From Paulownia fortunei (lineage: Eukaryota > Streptophyta > Magnoliopsida > Lamiales > Paulowniaceae): DNA of 64,000 nt. The notes below the pieces were generated by a model, which made no database searches, was not told the origin of the DNA, and saw nothing but the letters and a program-made list of their open reading frames with translations. Location: positions 12,728,060 through 12,792,059 of the forward strand of contig CM033108.1 of NCBI GenBank assembly GCA_019321725.1, read 5' to 3'. A program made the position numbers and the translations under genes. Of the stretch, positions 12,118-22,700 are shown piece after piece; the first letter of the stretch is position 1, and each line of letters begins with the position of its first letter.

Positions 12118-14995
12118 TGTGATACCCGAGCCTCTTACTACTCACATGGCTAAATATGATTCATGCATTACATGTTAATTTTATATGCTATTTGCATTTC
12201 TATTGACATTGCATAATTTATTTCATTTTATACGACATTCTTGAATATTAAACTTAATTCTGAAGCTCTTGCACGATATTAGTTATTGAATTTCTTAATC
12301 TAAGTAGTTGATTTTATATTGAAATAAGAAGAAAATGAGGTGGATCAATATTAGATATAGATGGGATATATAGGTTATAATTTTGGAAGTGCTAAAAGTG
12401 TTACTAGTAACCTTATACGGTTTAATTTGATTTGATCAAGTTATTTCAAAAGTATATATTTGTAAATTAGCATACTTGGGATATTGGACATGATATAATA
12501 TGAATTAAGTGTCATATTACAAGGCCCTTATGTGCATATGATTTTAGAAATGCAAACTAGATAATTCTTTAAGAATCGGATGCGAATCGGTTTGGAGATC
12601 GAATGAACGGACATAGGAATTACATATGGGAATGAATGGTGATTAAGATAGATTGCAACCAAATAAAAATAGATGAGACACACAAGATTAGGGCTGCAAG
12701 ATAAGGGAGAAAATCAGATTTGCCATTTACTTGCCACCTCATGCTTTCTTATTAAGCTTAAGCTAACATCTCAAGCTAACACCTCAAACCCTTCACCCTT
12801 AAACAACGACCAGACCCTCATTTCAGCCATTTTCATATTCCAAACACACACCTTAAGGTCTCCATGTGATCCAAATTGATTCCAAGTTGAAATAAAAGCA
12901 AGAAAAGCAAAGAAGAAGTGATTACCATCAAGTTAGCCTCAAAATCTGCATAGGTAACACTTATCTACAGTTTTGCCTTTGGTTTTAAGATTATTATGAA
13001 TGGTTTTATGGCTTATTAAGCTTTCAATATCTCTTATAAAAGTGTTAGGAAGTTTTTAGTTAGACTTTGGTGCACAAAGAAAGGGTTTTTGATCACAAAC
13101 ACTTAATAGGAAATACTTGTGGCAGAAACTGTCATCTTACTGTTTTCTTGTGTTTTAGACTTCAAAAGTGTATGGTATGTTGAATAAAACCTATGATTAT
13201 TACCATTTACATGACCATATATGAGTTAAGAGTATTGGAATGAATTTTTATCAGTTGTAAATTGAAATAGAGAATGATATTGGAGAAACACTCAAACTGC
13301 CAAAATAGCAAAATCTGTTTTGGTGTGCTGTGAAGGAAACTGAATTGAGGGAGCTAAATCGATTATTTTTGGTAATAATATGACCTGGTTGTCTCATTAT
13401 ATATGTTATCTAAGTATGGTGAAAATGTTGGAGTGATTGAATATACTTAAGGGTGCCAAAACCATTAATGTCATGAAGTGTGCAAAACTGTCACGGTAGG
13501 AAATAATCTGTTTCAGTATGTCGTGAAGAGAGCTGAACTTGGGAAGCTATATCCGTGATTTTTAGCAATTCTATGATATGGATACATTTATATACATGTT
13601 ATATAAGTGTGGTAAAAATTTTGGAGTGATTGGATATGTTTAGGGATGTTAAAATTATCATGCAACTAAACTTGACAACAAGAAAATATGAAAATGTGAA
13701 TCTGCCACATTTGATCACTTAGCATGTTTCAACCTAGACATGTTGCTATTGAGTGTTAACAATTAGGTACATGCTATTAGAGTTATAATACTTCAATTAC
13801 ATGATGTTTTCATGTATTTAAGATGAGAAATTGAGGTATTTGAGGGGCTATATTGGGTTCTAGTTTGTGAAAGCTTGATTGTTAGCTTATAGCTTGGTGT
13901 TTAAGGTCTAGTATGAGATTTTGTGCTTTCAACTTGCCAAATTGGGAATGGTGCTTGATGTTGGGTAATATTACAGGCTATTTTACATCTAAGGTTGGAG
14001 AGGAATACTAAACAAATTTAGACTAAGCCACCAACCAAGTGAAAGGTAAGTAAAGATTCATTTGCAACTACAATGCATAGACATAGTAGATGTGTGAATT
14101 ATATGTAATATCATAAATCATATGTGCATAGTAGAGGGCTCTCCATTGAGCATACATACATGGGCATTGTCATTAGCACGTGCATGCATCATATACTAGC
14201 ATTGTGATAAATCTTGCATTGCACGGCATGATTCAGAGAAAGGAAAATATTTTGTTGACCACTACTAGTGTACCGAAGCATGCATGGATTTGCATGGTGT
14301 TATGCATGGATTTGCAGGTTCGCGTGCATGGATTTGCATGCGTATGAGTATGCATGGATTTGCATGCTTATATGATTATTGGCCATTAGATTATGGCGGT
14401 ATACAGAGCTCTTTTCCGGTGCATGAGATAGTAGCGTTGGTCAGGGGCCCAAGAAAGAAATGATTTTGAGAGAAATATTTTGATGCATAAAATTGCATTG
14501 TGAGCATAGCATTTTGAGTTGCATGACTTGATATTGTGGATTATTCTTTGACATGCATAATCTTTACTTGCTGAGCGTTAGCTCATATAGTTTATGCATT
14601 GTAGGTGAGTACGATGATACTTGAAGCATCTTTGGCTGGCTGGTCGGCTGTTGGAGCTCCTGCAGGTGTTTGAGGGAGTGTGTACATGGATGATGACCTG
14701 TTGGGCTATTTTTTTGGCTTGTTATATTTTGAGTCTGGTGTATTATGTTTTTAGATTGGTACTATATTTCTCTTTTAAAACTTTACTGTAGTTAACTATG
14801 TAAATATTGTGGTCGTTGTGGGTGTTGTGTTTTTATATAAATACTGATCCTTCTATTTTAAACAGGGTTGTGTATGTAAGAAGTGATTTAGCTTTTCTTA
14901 AAATGTTAAAAAAAAATATTTCATGCATGCACACAGGTTCTATCATGTCAAATTATACTGGTTTTGTAGGAATGGGGGGGGGGGGGGGTGTTACA
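12118..14995 (+). mobile_element. Tekay/Del-family solo LTR with CCTGG target duplication
   Basis: Starts TGTGATACCCGAGCC and ends GGGTGTTACA. It is flanked on both sides by CCTGG (12113-12117 and 14996-15000), a perfect 5-bp target duplication. It is homologous along its length to the solo LTR at 50677-53578 and, in reverse, to the LTRs of the full Tekay element at 46276-58879. Length is 2878 bp. No internal element sequence is present, so it is a product of LTR-LTR recombination. A run of 15 G residues (14974-14988) sits just before the end, where the sister copy has about five. Confidence 0.93.
14281..14364 (+). promoter_or_regulatory. Four spaced copies of TGCATGGATTTGCA in the LTR
   Basis: Perfect 14-base copies start at 14281, 14303, 14325 and 14351, so spacing is 22, 22 and 26 bases, close to two helical turns. 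Each holds an RY-type CATGCA-like core (when preceded by CA) and ATTTGCA(T). The cluster is kept, with point changes, in the other three LTRs of the family (about 46930-47015 reverse, 52850-52925 forward, 57325-57400 reverse). A role as U3 enhancer repeats is inferred, not shown. Confidence 0.55.
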
Positions 14996-15306
14996 CCTGG
15001 TTTCTCCTATGGTGCTAAAACAATCCTTTTCTTTTTTTTCAACACTTTGTGGGCAGCCGTTCTCCGGCGTTTTTTTCGGGCGGACACTATTTTCCGACAA
15101 AAAAAAAATATCTTTCACAATATTAATCCATTTTTGACACATAATATATCGATTTAATATTTTTTTTATACTCTAGAACATGACATTAATATTATGCATC
15201 AATCAAATTTAAACATGCACCTATACATATAAATACAATATATATAATCTTCAAAGTCTATTTTCATGATTGAATTTAAATCACGAATGCGAGGTTGAGC
15301 CCTAAT
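14996..15306 (-). other. Copia 5' leader, noncoding
   Basis: Short stretch between the nested solo LTR and the copia PBS. The open frames crossing it (14807-15157 and its reverse) span the solo-LTR junction and G run and are not genes. Confidence 0.4.
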
Positions 15307-15319
15307 GGCTCTGATACCA
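15307..15319 (-). other. Copia primer-binding site (tRNA-iMet type)
   Basis: GGCTCTGATACCA on the plus strand is the complement of the TGGTATCAGAGC primer-binding site used by many plant LTR elements. It abuts the LTR start TGTAAG at 15321, which fixes element orientation as minus. Confidence 0.85.
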
Positions 15320-15320
15320 C

Positions 15321-15777
15321 TGTAAGCAATTTATAATCGCATATAAATAATAAATAAATCAATATTACCTTAACAGTAGAAATTCATTTGATTAATTGAT
15401 GAACAGCTCGCCTACAAGTCTCACAATAATGGTACCACGATCTTTCTCGATTTATTGAATATTACTAGAGTACTTATCAATTTTAACTACACACTTTAAA
15501 TCTTTGGAGATTTCTAAATTTTTTTTTATGATACTCCAAGAATGAACGTAGAGAGAAAATATGGAGGAGAGAGAATGTTTTTCTGTTGGATAAAAGAACG
15601 TCTCATTATGATATCTTATAATAGTGAAAAAAGATAATAAAAAGATTCTTTTTATCCCTATCACACTTTAAGTCTAATTATGAGATGTTCCTTAATAATC
15701 ATCATTTTTATCCAAATAAGACTTTAAGTAATCACAAATATGGACGCAATTCAAAAATACATCGATATTTACGATAG
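15321..15777 (-). repeat. Copia 5' LTR (right copy)
   Basis: Homologous to 5776-6222. The inner edge is fixed by the PBS. The outer edge is placed where similarity stops (about 15777). Point and indel differences from the left LTR are numerous, so the insertion is old. Confidence 0.7.
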
Positions 15778-16650
15778 GTGTATAGTAGAAGTACAATAAT
15801 ATATACAATTTAGGCATCCTAATACATCGATAGATTTGTGCTTTGTTACTACATGATCTAATCAAATTGTTTATATATAAGCTTTTCTGGTACGAAATAA
15901 GCCAAGTAAAAGAGTTTCATTTACCAACTTAGAATATGATTAGGCACCTCTCAACTATTTTTATTATTTAAATTTTTGACAACACGAAAACTATATAGCT
16001 CTTCAATTCGAATTTGCAAATACAATGTCTTCTTATATAATATAGATAGCAAAACATTCATGATTTGAATGTAAATGAGTCCAAGTAACATAATAATAAA
16101 GTAATCAAAAAAGCTTACTCAATACTTAAAAGTCTTGTTATATCAGCGGAACCATGAATTAGATTTCACCAAAAAAACTACATCCAAAAACTCAAAAAAG
16201 AAAATTGCAAGAGGAATGACGGGTTCGGTGCAAGAAAAGGCCAAAAATACCATTAAAAAGCATTTAATTGTTTGTAGAGATACAGATCAAATATTAAACC
16301 TAACTAAAACAGTTAAGGTTATTACTAAATTAAGTTTAAAATTTAGCACATATAAAAGTTAAATATTAAAAATAAACTCAAATATTTAATATTAAAAACA
16401 TATATACATGCATATAAATATATAGTTGATACTATTCAATTTATTTAAACCTTAATAAAATTGGTGTAATTTTAAATAAATTTTTAAATCGTAATTTACG
16501 CAATAAATCGATCAAATTATTTGACCTGACCTTATGACCTTATGACCTTATGCGGAGATCTTTTCAAAATTTTTATTAGTCGTACCAAATTATCATTTTA
16601 ATTAAACACTACGTTTTAAATAAATATAATTTTAATAAGTAAAACACTAG
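15778..16650. other. Intergenic region upstream of the LUL gene
   Basis: AT-rich with no convincing gene. The open frame at 16135-16362 is lysine/serine-rich, short and unrecognised. An 8-bp word GACCTTAT is repeated three times in tandem (about 16529-16552), some 240 bp upstream of the start codon. Confidence 0.45.
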
Positions 16651-16790
16651 CACCCAGAGTACTGGGTTTTACCGAGGATCGACGTTTATTGTGTCCCCCA
16701 GATTAGAAAACAAGAACTTTCAACCACCTGCGCACGGCACCACCGCCCACCACCCACTACCCACTACCGCCATCCCACCGGGAACCCAAC
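16651..16790 (+). promoter_or_regulatory. Probable 5' UTR / promoter-proximal region of LUL gene
   Basis: Composition changes sharply from AT-rich to CA-rich (CACCGCCCACCACCC...) directly before the start codon, as is usual in plant 5' leaders. The start is AACCCAACATGGG, with G at +4. No clear TATA box position could be assigned among the many AT stretches upstream. Confidence 0.45.
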
Positions 16791-19700
16791 ATGGGCCTCT
16801 CCTGGAGTAAAAGGCATCACCGCCATCAGCAGCAGCACCACCCACCTCTTCCTCCATCCTCCTCTTCATCAAACTCTCCTTCCTCCATCAACCTTCTCCC
16901 AACACCTCCTACACCCCCACAACCTATATCACCGTCCCATGGTTTCAATACACCCGCCCAACCACCAAGCTATGCTTTTGCAGCCAACGCCCCTTATTCT
17001 ACAGCCCAAACACCGGAACAACACCCTTACCCTGCGCTCCCTCCCTGCCCTCCCCGTCCTCCTCCCCCACCTCCTCTTCCACCGTACAACTACAGTTACA
17101 ACTTCTCCAACTACTACTCGAGGCCCGTTAATATGATGGGTCAATACTCCAACTACCGTCCGTATTACATCCCCCAAATTAGTGGGTGGGGCCCATCCGT
17201 TGCGCCTCTTCCTCAGCCGCCACCACTACAGCCTGCTCCTTATGTAGATCATCAGAGTGCCAAGAAGATCAAGAATGATGTGAATGTTCATAAGGACACC
17301 ATAAGGCTTCAATTGGATGAGCAGTACCCAGATTGCCACTTGGTTTCCTTCACTTTTGATGCTTTGGTTGATGGGAGGTATTTCAAACTTTTTTACTTAA
17401 ACTATTATGGGAAACATCAATTTTCTTTAGTTCGTCTATGTTTTAGAATTATGTTGTTGGTATTTTTTGTATATACACTTGTGTTGCAAATTAATGTTTA
17501 GATGTCTCTTCGTTTTGCCTTTGACTTTGATAAGAGTGGTCTCTTTTACCCGTCTTAGGACAGTATTAGATCTACCTTAATATAAGAAACCATTAATTGT
17601 TCAACACAATCAGTTGATACTGATTAAAGACAGTATTGCATCTACCTTAATGTATGAAACCATCAATTGATCAACACAATCAATTGTTACTGACTACCGA
17701 GAAAAGCGATCGGGATCGTTTATAATCATAGGCATTTGGAGCATCTGGAAGTAGTGGGTTAAAGCTTCCTGTTGGACAGTAGGATTGTGCTTTTTCATTC
17801 CCTGCCTTTGGCATAAAATTATTATTGAAATGCTTAGTTAGGAAAGATCTATCTTACCTGGATGATCTTGTGCGTGTGCTGTCTAGTGAAGCTTAGGTCA
17901 TTTGCAATTAATTGTCTTCTATGTGATGATTTGAATTGCTAGTTATTTTATTTGTGATAATATTTCTGTGCTGTTGATTCTTGCAGATTTTGTTTCTCAT
18001 AATTGTAAAAGAACTAGGATTCAACATGAGGAATCACAAATGCATGCAAATCTTGTTTTATCACTTGAAGCCCAAGATTTAACTTCAAAAGCAAACAACA
18101 TAGTAACTATTATTTCTTTGTTTGTGCATGTACTTTCTAGGAAATCTATGAAAGTATTACACAAAAATGATGTGAATCATGAAGTATGGTGACAGTGAGT
18201 TTAAAAAATGAAACTTTCATTCATCTAATAGTTTTATGGTGCACTCAATAAGTTGTTTGGTTCTTGAGATCAATTCTCCTTCACTTGACTCAAGGTGTAG
18301 TATGAATGCTAAGAACAACTGAGGCCTGTTTTGATGGCTATGTTTTGTTTCCCTGAAAGGTGATAAAATTCTTTGGTGATCAAACTTTACATATATTTGG
18401 AGATCATTATTAGGTATAATTCTCCTTTCTCTTTTACCAGTGTCATTTTTCCTTCTCTCTTTCCCCTTTTTGTTTTTTTGGTATCTTAAGTTGGGAATCT
18501 ATTTCTGAGAATTGGATTCTTTGGCAGAGCTCAGGGAATATAATTTTTCCTTCCATCTCATGTATTTGTGTTGGCCAGAATGTGCTTTCCTGATTTTTTT
18601 CTCCCTCCTAAAAAAGATTGGTCAGGATGACTAGAATTGTGTCCATGTCAATGCTATCTTGAAATTGTTTAAAAGTGGACCAAAAGTCTGTTGTTCAACA
18701 CCTATCAGATGATAGTGCAAGTTAAGCCGAGCAACTTAATTTAGTATGGACAGAGTGTACATTTTCACTTTTGGTGCTTTGTAGAGCAAATTTTGCTGGC
18801 TGAAAAAACACCAGTTAGTTTTCAACTTTAATCAATGTCATTATTAAAATATGGGGTGCATTAATTAGGGCAAAGTTCAAATTGCTGCATCTTCTGAAAT
18901 TGACAATTTATATGTAATGGTTTGCCCATCTATTCCAGTTATCATCAAATATGGATATTTTAACATGGTTTGGAGGTGTTTAACATCACAGGTATTCCAA
19001 GTAGAAGATGGTGAGTTTGTCTCATATAGTATTGAAATTGGGCATGAGGGTCTGATATGGGTTGGGATGTTGCTTTCAAGGTAGGACAAATATCACAGCC
19101 ATAGTGTTAGTTATGTTGAATAATGGTTAAAGATTCAAAATGCTTTTGGGTTTTAATCATACCCCTTAATTCTCTTGGAATGTTTTGCAAATTGAAATCC
19201 TTTCCGCACCTTACATTTTTAGACTTGCTAAGGTTGTGGATCATTTTCGGAACTTAGGGCTTCTTTGGATTGTGTGATAGGGCTTGATAGACTATTTTAT
19301 CAAGCTGATCAAGTGTAGTTGAGAGGCCTGGTACACAATCAACATCCTACTAATTGACAAGTTGTCCACAAGTTTGGGCTTGGATTATGGAGTCCAAGTG
19401 ACATTGGCGGGCAAATGCGAAAGTGATGTGGCATTTTTGTCCCTGCAATCCATTGTCAGATTACTAATTTGCCCCTAACTGAATGAAAATTACAAACACC
19501 ATCCTATTATTCAGGTACAATGGTGTTTCCCCTAACTGAACAAAACAATTTAGTAAACTTCGTAATTTGCCCCTAACTGAACAAAAAACATCACTTTGTT
19601 CTTGTGCCTTCATTACAATGGTGTTTCCCACTTCAAAGAAATCAATACATTAACAATTGGCTGTTATTGCTGGATTTTTCCAATCTTGCTTAAAGGACTC

Positions 19701-22700
19701 TTCTTCCCCAACCTGAAGTCTTCTTATATGGAAACTCACAACAATACTATGGTTTGTTCTTCTGGGTTTGAGTGGCCTGGATTTGGTGAAATTTGCTCGG
19801 TAGCGGCTTGCCGTTCAACATTGCTAAGCGATGTTTTTTGTTCCATCCTGCCTTCTAAGTTGTTTGTATAACTTTCCCTTGCCTGTACAGGCCCAGAGTA
19901 AGAGATTTTTTGAAAGATTGTGCCATTTCTTGCAGAGTAATCTATTAAAATGTGATTTTTTTTTCTATTTTGATAATAAATTTAATGGTGCTGTTTAAGA
20001 TGAATGATGTTCATAATGTCACTCAGGTTCATTGTTATTTTTTGAGTGCTGGAAAAGCTGGTTTCTTGTTTTGTGTACATAACCGAACACATTTACCGAA
20101 CCTGTTTCTGATTGGAAGATGTATTTGTGTGCTTATGTGTATGATGCATAAAAACGTAGCATGGAAATTACTAGTCTCAAAATGATAAACAATTTTACGT
20201 TGGTGAACTTTGTGTTTATGTTCGACAATCTTCTAGGGAAGATGTTCTTTAACATATTACAGATGCATTCATGGATGTCAACTTGATAATGACCGACTAT
20301 ATCTCATTGATTCCAATTTGCAGTTCATATTTTAGCCAATGACTATCTGCCAAAGTCAGGCTAATTTCTTGTAGCATTGCTTTTTGTCTCTCTGTTTCAA
20401 GGGTGATTTCCTGCATGAATTGACTGTTCATTTCTTGCCATTTTCATTAGCGGTTGAAGCTAGAACTTTGCACTACCGATAGAGTTGTGCTGCTGTCTAT
20501 GTAACTAAAATTTTCCATATAATTGCTGTGACCCGAGTGGAAATGACGACAAGGGCAGGTAAAGTGTGAAAAAATTACATTTTGACTGGGGCGAGAAGAG
20601 TTTCTTTGATGTGGATAGGGTTTTATGTCTCTTAAGGGCATAGAAGTAATTTCTCCCTAATCACATTTTGTCATCCGGCATCCAAACAGCAGATTGTTTC
20701 TGAAATTGGGATAGGGGAATTTAATCACGTGTCTCAAACAGAGAATTATACTGTCAAAACCCCTCCTTGAACAGTTCTGTCACCCAATCTCTTATCAATC
20801 TTAGCTATCCCATCAGACAGTCCAAACGAGCACTTAATGTTTTTAAGTAGCTGTTGTAGTGATCTAAGTATGGCATTTTAGGATGGCATTGTGTAGCTTA
20901 AAAAGTCAAACTGTTGTGAACCAGGGGGAGCTTTATCCTTGTCAAACAACACTGTGGGAAGACCGGTTTTAACTTCCTCAAATTTTTATTAAATACATGG
21001 GATATTTTTGTTCCCTTTTTTTCTTTTTAGTTAAAGTGGAAATTAAGTAGAATGAATTACAAAGTTAGTTAAAAGGAGGATTAATACATTTGATTGGTCT
21101 GAATCAGCAGATTTTGTGGACTTCTCCTTGCATGAGGCAATTACTTATATCAAATCAATACACAAAGTGTGGACATCAATATACTATCTAAATAATTATA
21201 ATCACATTTACATGACTAAGACAATAGGCTCATCCTAGGTTGCTATGCCTATCATTCACCTTCTTAAGCAAGAAAAATTTCTTCAGGCTTGAAATTAAGG
21301 TAATAATTTGCTTTTTTAATATCTATATAGCATGAAGGAGTTGATACAATTTAACAACCCAAAGAAAGAAGGAATTGGTACCATATTAATGCTTAACTAC
21401 GTGTGGTTGCTGACAAATAAATGTGTTTCTAGCTTGACTGTGATTTTATTGTCAGATTCTCAATAATTCAGTCATCGGAAAATTGAACTTTTTTTGTTTC
21501 TTATTTTACAAACAAAACACATGTTTTTGGCTGATTTACTTGCATATCTATCAATTTTCACAATTTACTACGGACAAAATTAATTTTTTACACATGAATA
21601 AATTTTTTTTCCATCCTAATAAAATTTGATTTCGACAGGGCATGATCTTTCCAATATCATGAATCTTAAACAGGTGTTACCTTTTATTGCTTTGATATTT
21701 GTAAGAATGAATTTTTGCAGTTTTGGTCTGTCTGATTATTAACTTGTTCAGTGTCATCAGACGATATACTTTTGTTGCTGTCTTAACTATGAACATGATT
21801 TTTCACCTGGATGTAGTTGATTTTTTTTTTTAATTCTCATAGATGACGCTGGTTTAACCTGATATAGTTTTGCACTTCTATTGCAGTATTACTATCTTCT
21901 ATTTTGCCAAGGAGGGGGCAACTGTAGATTCACTCCAGTATATCCGGAAATTGTGCCTGTGAAAATTCCATTCCAGAAAGGACTTGGGCAAAAATTCTGT
22001 CAGTCTTCAGGAACTGGTGTGGACTTAGGCTTCTTTGACACTGATGACCTGTCAAAGCCTGTTCCAGGAGAAGATGTTTACCCACTTGTAATATCAGCAG
22101 AGTCATGTGTACCATCGACGCCTATGGGTGAGCATGCAAATGAGCAACTGCTAAATACATCTCCTCACGCTCAGATCTCTCAGGCTATCTTAGAGAAAAA
22201 AGATGGTGGGAATTTTCAAGTGAAAGTAATAAAGCAGATTTTATGGATTGATGGTGCTCGTTATGAGTTGCGTGAGATATTTGGGATCAGCGATTCAGAT
22301 GAAGCTGCCATCAGCAATGTGGAATCAGGAAAAGAATGTATCATTTGCTTGACTGAGGTCAAGAACACGGCTGTCTTGCCCTGTAGGCACATGGTAACTA
22401 CCTTAACTTCAACCTTTTGTTTGTCCGAAGATGGAGGATATGATTATAAACAGAATAATGTGATTGCCACATGAAATAAGTTAATTAGTATTCAGAGTAA
22501 CTATGGATGCTGGTAATTTAACCAAAATAAAGTAAATTTAACTTATTATTGATACTTCGGAGTTCCCTGTCAAACAGCTCCCTAAAATCATGGCTTTTGA
22601 CTGACTTGAACATGATGATTATAAGGCTATAGACATCTAAATATCAGCACTCTGGACTTTGGGTTATTTCCTTTCTTTTTCTTTTTTGTTTTTATTTGGG

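Larger units (their letters stand above)
5776..15777 (-). mobile_element. Ty1/copia LTR retrotransposon, decayed, with two nested solo LTRs
   Basis: Two related LTRs (5776-6222 and 15321-15777) both start TGTAAG and share the ATTTATAATCGCATATAAATA block. They bracket a minus-strand interior. A primer-binding site complementary to initiator tRNA-Met lies immediately inside the right LTR (15307-15319). A PPT-like CTCCCACTC lies inside the left LTR. Gag remains at 10.7-11.3 kb and integrase tail, RT and RNase H at 8.9-10.7 kb are all on the minus strand. The interior was later hit by a gypsy solo LTR (6321-7870) and a Tekay solo LTR (12118-14995). The outer right edge is uncertain by some 20 bp and I could not find a clean target duplication. 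Confidence 0.7.

Noticed and set aside
14807..15157. 116-residue open frame with a poly-Gly stretch and its antisense partner
   Set aside because: It spans the solo-LTR terminus, a G15 homopolymer and copia leader sequence; chimeric by position and not a gene.
16929..17177. Antisense and alternate frames over LUL exon 1
   Set aside because: Shadows of the proline-rich coding sequence; the frame from 16791 matches the LUL family at the N-terminus and in the DAR2 region.
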